Shown here: in pieces, positions 1 to 5,461 of the stretch
How the letters are laid out: each line of letters begins with the position of its first letter
How positions within the stretch are numbered: the stretch's first letter is position 1
DNA from: Actinomycetes bacterium
GTDB taxonomy: Bacteria; Actinomycetota; Actinomycetes; Actinomycetales; Dermabacteraceae
Reading direction: 5' to 3'
Assembly (NCBI GenBank): GCA_023389045.1
Contig: JAEWEZ010000149.1
Location: forward strand, 1-17,666
Length of the DNA: 17,666 nucleotides
Program-made: the position numbers and the translations under genes
The notes under the pieces: model-generated
Database searches by the model: none
Told to the model about the DNA's origin: nothing
Seen by the model: the letters and a program-made list of their open reading frames with translations, nothing else

Positions 1-68
1 GCCCAAGCCCGGCCCAACCCCAGCCAGCCCGCAGCCCCAAGCCAAGCCCGGCCCAGCAAGCCCAGACC
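1..68. repeat. C-rich degenerate repeat beyond the PHP gene stop
   Basis: This edge stretch is built almost wholly of CCCAAGC, GGCCCA and CCAGCC words. The 14-mer CCAAGCCCGGCCCA occurs exactly at 3-16 and again at 42-55, a 39-nt spacing. It begins directly after the stop codon of the minus-strand gene at 69. No open frame with signals and no T-tailed hairpin is visible. It may be longer, because it runs off the window. Confidence 0.6.
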
Positions 69-1790
69 TCAGCGCACCTCGATAAACATCGGGTTCGTGT
101 AGAACCACGTGTCCGCCCAGGGGTTGCCGGCATCGTCTTCGCCGCCGTGCGGGATCGGTCCGGCCGGATCCACATCGGCGCCCATCGGCCCAACCCCCGA
201 CCGCTTCCCATCCGAGCCGCGCAGACGCACATACGCATCCTGCTCCGCCGCACCCAGATCGAACTCGACCACAAAGGGTTCTTCGCCGTGACCAGCGGTA
301 TCGTGCCGCTCGGCCACTCGCGTGTGCGGCGTAGTTATGGTGTCCGGGTCATCGACAGGACCGGTCACGAGCCCGTGGATCAGGTCCACATGCGCGAGCC
401 GCGGCACGATCCCCACCGGATTGCGTCCGGTGGTCGGGGTGATCTCCACCCGGAGCGTGAGCGGGGTTCCGCGGGGCACCGTCAGGGTTCCACCGAGCGT
501 GACCGGTGTGACCGACCCGTCGGCCGCCCCGAGACGCACATCAAGACCCGCAATCAGGTGCCCGTGCGAGATCCACATGCGGCCCGCGCGCATTGCCTCC
601 ATCACGGAGAGGTAGGAGCGTTCGGTGGCGCCCACATGGGTGCGGCTGAACTGGCCGGGCCAGTAGTCGGAGCCACCCTGCGGTTCGCCGGTGTCGATCG
701 GGTCGGGGCGGCGGCCGGCGCGGTTGAAGTTCGCGAGGGTCGCGCCTTCTTCCCAGGTGCCGTCGTTCGGGTAGTCGCCTACGCGGTAGGTGTCGTAGGT
801 CTTGAGGTGGAAGTCGGAGTTGGAGGTGATCCAGTAGCGGCGACCCTCCGCCAGCAGTGAATCCCACAGGCCGCCGACCACGGAGGTCATCCAGTCGAAG
901 CCACCGCGCGTCACGTACGCCTCGGCAGGATAGTTGGGCCAGGAGTCGGGGCGGGGCTTGTTCTCGTACTCGCCGCGCTGATAGTCGGGGTGGCGGTTGG
1001 TTCCGAAGGCGGAGCCCTGTGCGCCGGGCGCGCCCTCCATACCGATGTAGATCTCGGGGGAGGCGTCCTGCCAGGCGCGCAGCTCATGCGGGGAATCGAT
1101 GCCGAGGCGGCTGGGGTGGTTGGCGAGCACGAGCACATCGTCGATCACGCCATCGGCCTTCTTTTCGGCCAGCCACTTGATGCCGCGGGCGGCGTACTGC
1201 TCCCACTCATCGGCCTGTGCGGAGCCGTGGTCCGGCTTCTCCCACTGGTTCAGTTTGCCGTCGTGCAGCAGCTCGAAGGAGCGCAGCAGACGGGCCTCAT
1301 TCGGGCCGGGCGCAACCAGCACCGTGCCGTGCTCAGCGGCGGGGACGTACCACTCCAGGCCCTGGAAGATCAGCATGTCGCGTTCTTCGCGGGCGCGACG
1401 GATTCCACGGTTCGCCTCCCACACGCCGCCTTCGTTGGCATGCCCCCAGTTGGAGTGCTCGGTGAAGGCGATGACGTCCACGCCATATTCCTGGGCGCGG
1501 TCCAGGATCATTTCCATCGTGTACTTCGCATCGTGCGAGTAGATCGAGTGCACGTGGTGGTCCACAACAAGCCAAGTCAGACGCTCCTCCTCACCGTTGC
1601 GGAGGCTCGGGCTTGCGGGCTGGGTGGTTGCGGCGGCGGACCCGGACCCGGCGGCTAGGGGGGCGAGCATAGCTCCGGCGCCAGCGGTGAGGGCGCCGGC
1701 GCGTAGCAGGCTGCGGCGGGCGGGGCCGACGGGCCGCGGCGCGGAGGCGTCGTCGGACCGGGCGGCGGAAGTGGGGGGCGTGCCGGCCAT
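69..1790 (-). CDS. Tat-exported PHP-domain metallohydrolase (CehA/McbA type)
   Basis: A 573-residue protein predicted to be exported folded by the Tat system: residues 25-54 carry an ARRSLLRAGAL twin-arginine motif, a hydrophobic stretch and an Ala-rich cleavage region. The mature part has PHP metal-site motifs: D77-H-H79-V-H81-S, FTEHS (E111, H112), GLEW (E146), NHPSR (H225) and SNSDFH (D326, H328), followed by a beta-rich C-terminal part. This layout matches the CehA/McbA family of PHP hydrolases, where known members cleave carbamate or phosphate esters. The substrate here is unknown. The ATG at 1790 was chosen because AAGGAA lies 7 nt upstream and the Tat signal follows. The frame stays open another 218 codons upstream, but that part is antisense to the neighbouring gene. 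A minus-strand -10-like TAGCCT is complementary to 1831-1836. Family call firm; function inferred. Confidence 0.9.
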   Translation of the reverse strand: MAGTPPTSAARSDDASAPRPVGPARRSLLRAGALTAGAGAMLAPLAAGSGSAAATTQPASPSLRNGEEERLTWLVVDHHVHSIYSHDAKYTMEMILDRAQEYGVDVIAFTEHSNWGHANEGGVWEANRGIRRAREERDMLIFQGLEWYVPAAEHGTVLVAPGPNEARLLRSFELLHDGKLNQWEKPDHGSAQADEWEQYAARGIKWLAEKKADGVIDDVLVLANHPSRLGIDSPHELRAWQDASPEIYIGMEGAPGAQGSAFGTNRHPDYQRGEYENKPRPDSWPNYPAEAYVTRGGFDWMTSVVGGLWDSLLAEGRRYWITSNSDFHLKTYDTYRVGDYPNDGTWEEGATLANFNRAGRRPDPIDTGEPQGGSDYWPGQFSRTHVGATERSYLSVMEAMRAGRMWISHGHLIAGLDVRLGAADGSVTPVTLGGTLTVPRGTPLTLRVEITPTTGRNPVGIVPRLAHVDLIHGLVTGPVDDPDTITTPHTRVAERHDTAGHGEEPFVVEFDLGAAEQDAYVRLRGSDGKRSGVGPMGADVDPAGPIPHGGEDDAGNPWADTWFYTNPMFIEVR

Positions 1791-1843
1791 GTCGTGTTCC
1801 TTGGGCGTGGTGTGGTGGTGGTCAGGGGTGAGGCTAGACCCCT

Positions 1844-1928
1844 TTGATGACGGTAGGGTAACCGGTAGGTTGCGCTGGCAGCATCGCATGTTTGCCTCCG
1901 ATTCATGCAGCTTTGGCACAGTGTGCCA
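1844..1928 (+). promoter_or_regulatory. Candidate promoter and palindrome before the wall-anchored protein gene
   Basis: TTGATG (1844-1849) and TAGGTT (1866-1871) are separated by 16 nt and form a plausible -35/-10 pair, giving a 5' leader of about 100 nt. Inside the leader is a 7-1-7 inverted repeat, TGGCACA-g-TGTGCCA (1914-1928), which suits a DNA operator better than an RNA hairpin. A small hairpin, GCCGC-gtat-GCGGC, follows at 1936-1949. The region is shared with the divergent PHP gene. Read by eye only. Confidence 0.35.
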
Positions 1929-1979
1929 GTCACCCGCCGCGTATGCGGCACGCCCTGTGGAGACCGTGAGGACATTTCC

Positions 1980-2780
1980 GTGAACAACGCCCTTCTCTCG
2001 CCTGCGCGGCCTGGAGCTGTGCGGCGCCTCGCCGCTGGTACGGCTGTCTCGGCTCTCCTGCTGCTCCCCGCGGCAGCCTTGGGTTTTGGGCCTGCGCCCG
2101 CGGCGGTGACGATCGCTGACCACGTCACCGTGGTGCTCGAAACCAAGGACGGGCCGGTCGCTTCCGGACCCCTGGATGCCGAGCCGTTCACCTACACGGC
2201 AGTTTCGCGCGTGGCCTGCGAGGCTCCTTACCTCGACGGGGCGCGGGTGGTGCTGACGCAGGATGCGGAGCCGCAGCGCGTGGTGATCTCGGGGATTGAA
2301 AAGCTGGAGTCGGATGGCACTGCCCGCATCGGGGTGGACGCGGTGCTCGCAGACATGGCGGCCGATGGGGAGTCGACGCTGCTGGTGGAGTGCGTGAAGG
2401 TGTCCGACGGGATTGTGCAGCCAGCGCCGAAGCCCATCGCGCAAGAGATTCAGGTGGGTGCGGGGACCTGGCGAATGGAGGGGGTCACGGAGGCTCCGGA
2501 GGAGGAGCCGACGGAGCCGGCGCCGACGGAGGAACCGACAGCTGATCCCACGGCCGAGCCCACCGGCGAGCCGACTGCTGAACCGACTGGTGAGCCCAGT
2601 AGCAAGCCGAGCGGGGGCCCGAGTGACAAGCCGGCGCCGGGCGGCGATGGTGATGCAGGAAGCGGTGACGGCCAGGGTGAGCGAGAGCCGCTTGGCCGGA
2701 CCGGCGTGCAGGTGACGGGAGCGCTGGTGGCGGCGGCAGCTTTGATTGGCGGCGGCCTGTGGCTACGGCGCCGGGCCTGA
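1980..2780 (+). CDS. Secreted wall-anchored protein with LGRTG sorting signal
   Basis: A 266-residue protein with no recognised enzymatic domain. In order: a signal peptide (residues 1-42: basic start with RPGAVRR, hydrophobic ALLLLPAAALG), a globular part (about 43-168) with only two cysteines, C80 and C138, that could form a disulfide, a Pro/Thr/Glu linker (170-222) with repeating EPT and GEP units, a Gly/Asp segment, then LGRTG (238-242), a hydrophobic helix (244-262) and a terminal RRR. That ending is the plan of a sortase substrate; LGRTG is a variant of LPxTG close to the LARTG type common in actinomycetes. GTG at 1980 was chosen because GTGAGGAC lies just upstream and the signal peptide follows at once; the ATG at 1905 would add 25 residues before it. 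No sortase gene is in the window. Export and anchoring are well supported; the role is unknown. Confidence 0.85.
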   Translation: MNNALLSPARPGAVRRLAAGTAVSALLLLPAAALGFGPAPAAVTIADHVTVVLETKDGPVASGPLDAEPFTYTAVSRVACEAPYLDGARVVLTQDAEPQRVVISGIEKLESDGTARIGVDAVLADMAADGESTLLVECVKVSDGIVQPAPKPIAQEIQVGAGTWRMEGVTEAPEEEPTEPAPTEEPTADPTAEPTGEPTAEPTGEPSSKPSGGPSDKPAPGGDGDAGSGDGQGEREPLGRTGVQVTGALVAAAALIGGGLWLRRRA

Positions 2781-2787
2781 GGGGCTA

Positions 2788-2861
2788 GTGCACAAAAGGG
2801 GTTTGTGGCGGCTGGAGGTGGAGTTTTTCTTCAGCTTGTGCGGCTGGAGGCCCCTTTTGGG
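2788..2861. repeat. 74-bp palindromic element, full copy A
   Basis: It starts with GTGCACAAAAGGGG (2788-2801) and ends with GGCCCCTTTTGGG (2849-2861), so the ends pair as AAAAGGGG with CCCCTTTT. A second small hairpin sits in the middle (GGAG, loop TTTTT, CTTC). It aligns without gaps to the copy at 15847-15920, with 58 of 74 bases identical by eye. It begins 7 bp after the stop of the wall-anchored protein gene. The GC-rich stem followed by TTTT could stop transcription. It may act as a terminator, but the shared loop sequence shows the copies are related by descent. Confidence 0.75.
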
Positions 2862-2933
2862 TCGCGGCTAGCCGGGTTCGGCTGTCTCCGCTGCCCGCCC
2901 CGGCCGCCCTCACCTGCGAACTCCATCCAAAGG

Positions 2934-2971
2934 TTGATCCGCCTCCGAAAAACAGGGCATAGCCTGGTCGT
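2934..2971 (+). promoter_or_regulatory. Leaderless-type promoter of the DUF2871 gene
   Basis: TTGATC (2934-2939) and TAGCCT (2960-2965, fitting TAnnnT) lie upstream. The -10 ends 6 nt before the ATG at 2972, so the transcript would start at or next to the start codon. No Shine-Dalgarno sequence is seen there, which agrees with leaderless translation. The 20-nt spacer is long; CATAGC at 2958 gives 18 nt. Confidence 0.45.
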
Positions 2972-3421
2972 ATGATGCGTCTCATCAACACTGCCATGGT
3001 CTATATGGCGCTGGGACTCTTCTCCGGCGTCTTCTACCGCGAGTACACGAAGCTCACCGACACGATCGGTGTGGATTCACAGATCACCACCCTGCACACG
3101 CACCTGCTGAGTCTCGGCATGATGATGTTCCTCCTGGTTGCAGCCCTGGACGGGGTGCTGCACCTGAGCGGACGCCGCACCTTCGAGATCTTCTACTGGG
3201 TGTACAACGCGGGGCTCATCCTCACGGTGGTCATGATGGTGGTGCGCGGCCTGCTCACCCTGAACGGTCAGGACCACGCGAGCACCTCCGCCGCGATCCC
3301 CGGCATCGCCGGGCTCGGCCACATCATCATTACCGCGGGCCTGGTCTTCCTTTTCGTGGCGTTGCGCGAGGGCGTGAAGGAGCGGCAGCAGAAGGCCCCG
3401 GCGTCGATCGACGCGGCCTAA
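2972..3421 (+). CDS. DUF2871 family membrane protein
   Basis: A 149-residue integral membrane protein with four hydrophobic segments, at about 3-20, 45-63, 74-95 and 112-134. The N-terminal pattern LINTAMVYMALGLFSGVFYR and the following TLHTHLLSLGM with two histidines are typical of the DUF2871 family, whose function is not established. Length fits the family. The histidines beside the second helix could bind metal or haem, but that is only inference. Two ATG codons are adjacent (2972 and 2975); the first is used because the -10-like box stands 6 nt before it. The gene appears to be its own unit: repeat copy A lies upstream and C-rich tandem repeats lie downstream. The last codons contain a perfect 14-nt palindrome at 3401-3414, which may be chance. 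Confidence 0.85.
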   Translation: MMRLINTAMVYMALGLFSGVFYREYTKLTDTIGVDSQITTLHTHLLSLGMMMFLLVAALDGVLHLSGRRTFEIFYWVYNAGLILTVVMMVVRGLLTLNGQDHASTSAAIPGIAGLGHIIITAGLVFLFVALREGVKERQQKAPASIDAA

Positions 3422-3427
3422 TCCCGA

Positions 3428-3472
3428 CCCAGCCTCACCGCAGCCCGGCCTCACCGCAGCCCGGCCTCACCG
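3428..3472. repeat. 16-bp tandem repeat after the DUF2871 stop
   Basis: CAGCCCGGCCTCACCG is present twice in exact tandem (3441-3456 and 3457-3472), preceded by a partial unit (CAGCCTCACCG, 3430-3440). It starts a few bases after the stop codon and overlaps the stop of the short minus-strand coding remnant. Confidence 0.7.
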
Positions 3473-3604
3473 CTGCGACCCGTACCAGCCTTCACACACC
3501 CCGTCGGCATTCGGAGCGGTCGTGATCTCCACGAGGTCCCCAGCGTCGGTTCGCACCAGGGTGGGGGAGTAGTTGGGGCAGTAGTTGTCCCAGGGGTCCT
3601 TCAC
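3467..3604 (-). pseudogene. Short minus-strand coding remnant, 3' end of an unknown gene
   Basis: The frame from GTG 3604 to TGA 3467 gives 45 residues including DNYCPNYSPTLVRT and GVCEGWYGSQR, two cysteines and three aromatic clusters. Almost every codon ends in G or C, as in real genes here. Upstream in the same frame (to an ATG at 3688) this bias collapses, and neither possible start has a Shine-Dalgarno sequence. The upstream DNA is instead the 5' end of the plus-strand DUF624-like gene. The simplest reading is the C-terminal relic of a secreted or small protein whose front was lost. A genuine 45-residue leaderless peptide is possible. No family recognised. Confidence 0.4.
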
Positions 3605-3612
3605 GGGAACGG

Positions 3613-4311
3613 GTGCTTTGCGCAGAGCCCAGCACGCTCCGGAACGCAGATTCCTGGGTTCCACGCCTGGTGCTGCTGCATATCGCATGGTTGGCGCTCA
3701 GCCTGCTGGGGCTGCTGGTGCTGGGTTGGGCGCCTGCGACGGTCACGCTGGTGGCAGCGCTTCGCGCGCGGGCCGGTGGTCGAGCGGAGCAGGATGGGCA
3801 GCACCCGGGGGCGGAGGAAGAGGTTCTGCCGACGCATCCCCGCGAGCGGATGCGCTGGTTGCTTAACACTTTCCGCGCTGAGCTCGTGCCAGCGAACCTC
3901 GCCGTCGGCCCCTTCGCGCTGATTGCCCTGGCAGCCGCTGGAAATGTGGCCGGTGCCCTCGCCGGGATCGCCCCGTCCTGGTTTGGTCTGGGCGGAGTGG
4001 TGGCCAGTGCCGTCGTTGCCGTGTACTGCTCTCTGGCGGCCGCGCACGCTGCCGCCCTGCGGGTGCTGCGCCCCGAGGCTCCCACCCCTGTGCTGTGGAG
4101 GGGAGCTGCGGCCGGGCCGATTCTCCTTCCGCTCGCCAGCGGTGCATGGGTGGTCACGGTGGTGGCTCTCGCGGTGATTGGCGCGATCATCGTGCCGGTG
4201 ACACTGCTTGCCGGGGCGGGTTTGCTGCTCCTGGTTACCCAGCTTCTGCTGGTGGGAGTGTGGGAAGCTCGTCTTGCTGATGTCACGGCGAAGAAGGGAT
4301 CTGCTGCGTGA
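3613..4311 (+). CDS. DUF624 (YesL-like) membrane protein
   Basis: A 232-residue membrane protein with hydrophobic segments at about 18-50, 94-119, 124-148 and a long C-terminal pair at 166-216. The opening pattern, a helix ending in LVLGWAPATVTLVAAL followed by a basic soluble stretch and RWLLNTFRAELVPANL, resembles DUF624/YesL proteins. Those usually sit in sugar-uptake operons beside ABC permeases; their exact role is unknown. The GTG at 3613 is the farthest start with a possible weak SD (ACGGGA); an internal start is possible, because the first 16 residues look unlike the family. Its last bases overlap the GTG of the LacI gene, so the two are translated together. The 5' end abuts the antisense remnant. 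Family call is moderate, from the hydrophobic pattern and the neighbour. Confidence 0.7.
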   Translation: MLCAEPSTLRNADSWVPRLVLLHIAWLALSLLGLLVLGWAPATVTLVAALRARAGGRAEQDGQHPGAEEEVLPTHPRERMRWLLNTFRAELVPANLAVGPFALIALAAAGNVAGALAGIAPSWFGLGGVVASAVVAVYCSLAAAHAAALRVLRPEAPTPVLWRGAAAGPILLPLASGAWVVTVVALAVIGAIIVPVTLLAGAGLLLLVTQLLLVGVWEARLADVTAKKGSAA

Positions 4312-5387
4312 GCCCCGAGGAGCGCCCCGCTAATCCCGCAGGATCGGGGCGCCCCGGCCGACCCACGACCCTGCGAGATGTAGCTGAAGAAGCGCGGGTA
4401 TCGATCAAGACCGTCTCCAATGTGGTCAATGACCGCCCCAATGTGGGGCCCGTGACCCGCGACCGGGTCCGCGAGGTGATTCGTCGTCTGAACTATCGAC
4501 CGCAGGTGGGCGCCCGACAGATGCGCACCGGCACCAGCGGCCTGATCACCCTTGCCATTCCCTCGCTGGCTGGAAGCTACTTTTCGGAACTCGCGCAAGC
4601 CTTCGCGCAGGGCGCGCAAGCCCGCGGGCGTTCCATCATGCTGCACAGCACGGTGGGCGGCCGCGAGGAAGAGCGCAGCGTGCTGGATGGTTTCACCCGG
4701 GTGATCGGCGATGGGGTGGTGTTCAATCCGATCTCCATCGGGGAGGACGCTATCGCCGCGATGGAACGCACCATTCAACCCACCGTGTTCATTGGCGAGC
4801 ATGTGCCCGATGAGCAGGATTTACCCGCGGGAAGCGACTACGTGCACACCGACAATGAGCAGGCAGCCTGCGATGCCACCACGCATCTGTGGCAGCGGGG
4901 GGCTCGACGCATCGCTTTCGTTGGCGCCCTGCAGGTGGCGGAAGCCGAGCAGGCGCACTCCACGAGTCGACTGCGCATCGCGGGGTACCGGCGTGCCCTC
5001 GCGGAGGCGGGAGCAGCTGCGGAACCGATGCTGCAAGAGGTGGATGCCTGGACCGTGGAGGGTGGAATCCGGGCGGTGGATCCGCTGCTGGAGCGTTTCG
5101 GCCAGGTGGATGGGATCGTGTGCGGTAACGATGAGTTGGCGCGCGGGGTTCTGCTGGCGCTTGCGGCGCGACGCACCCCGGTTCCCGGGCGGATCCGGGT
5201 GATTGGGCACGACGACACCGCCGAGGCCCGCTACACCACGCCCACCCTCTCCTCGATCAATCCGGACCGGGAAGAGCTCGTGCGGATCGTTGTGGAACTG
5301 CTGTTGGAGCGTATCGACGGGTACGACGGGCCGCCGCGCAGTATCATCGCGCCGCACCGGCTGGTGGCGCGGGCGTCGAGCGCCTGA
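4308..5387 (+). CDS. LacI/GalR-family transcriptional repressor
   Basis: A 359-residue regulator. Residues 20-41 (TLRDVAEEARVSIKTVSNVV) are the LacI helix-turn-helix, followed by a hinge region (YRPQVGARQMRTG, 63-75) that fits the minor groove, and a periplasmic-binding-protein-like effector domain (about 78-355) with IPSLAGSYFSEL, GVVFNPI, VHTDNE, CGNDELARG and VIGHDDTAEARYTTPTLSSI. Such proteins bind a sugar or related metabolite and release or grip an operator. GTG 4308 overlaps the TGA of the upstream gene (GTGA), with AAGAAGGG as ribosome binding site. No sugar transporter or glycosidase lies nearby, so its targets are elsewhere or are the coupled DUF624-like gene itself. The ligand cannot be named from sequence. 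Confidence 0.93.
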   Translation: MSPEERPANPAGSGRPGRPTTLRDVAEEARVSIKTVSNVVNDRPNVGPVTRDRVREVIRRLNYRPQVGARQMRTGTSGLITLAIPSLAGSYFSELAQAFAQGAQARGRSIMLHSTVGGREEERSVLDGFTRVIGDGVVFNPISIGEDAIAAMERTIQPTVFIGEHVPDEQDLPAGSDYVHTDNEQAACDATTHLWQRGARRIAFVGALQVAEAEQAHSTSRLRIAGYRRALAEAGAAAEPMLQEVDAWTVEGGIRAVDPLLERFGQVDGIVCGNDELARGVLLALAARRTPVPGRIRVIGHDDTAEARYTTPTLSSINPDREELVRIVVELLLERIDGYDGPPRSIIAPHRLVARASSA

Positions 5388-5403
5388 GCTGGAACGGCGC
5401 TGC

Positions 5404-5460
5404 TGAGCCCGGGCGCCCGTCGGCCCTGCCACACCAGCCCAGCCCGTCGGCCCCTGACCT
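5404..5460. repeat. Direct repeat between convergent lacI-type and YhgE genes
   Basis: The 12-mer GCCCGTCGGCCC occurs at 5415-5426 and 5442-5453, 27 nt apart, in the short gap between two convergent genes. GCCCGGGC (5407-5414) just before it is self-complementary. No clear hairpin with a T tail was found. Confidence 0.45.
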
Positions 5461-5461
5461 C

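Noticed and set aside
1791..2444. Upstream extension of the PHP protein by 218 codons
   Set aside because: It is antisense to the wall-anchored protein gene and would place the Tat signal in the middle of the protein. ATG 1790 has a good ribosome site.
2785..2997. 70-codon minus-strand frame across repeat copy A
   Set aside because: It merely reads through the palindromic element and the start of the DUF2871 gene. It has no ribosome site or coding bias.
3401..3414. Perfect 14-nt palindrome GCGTCGATCGACGC as a LacI-type operator
   Set aside because: It is inside the last codons of the DUF2871 gene, and about one such palindrome is expected by chance in a window this size.
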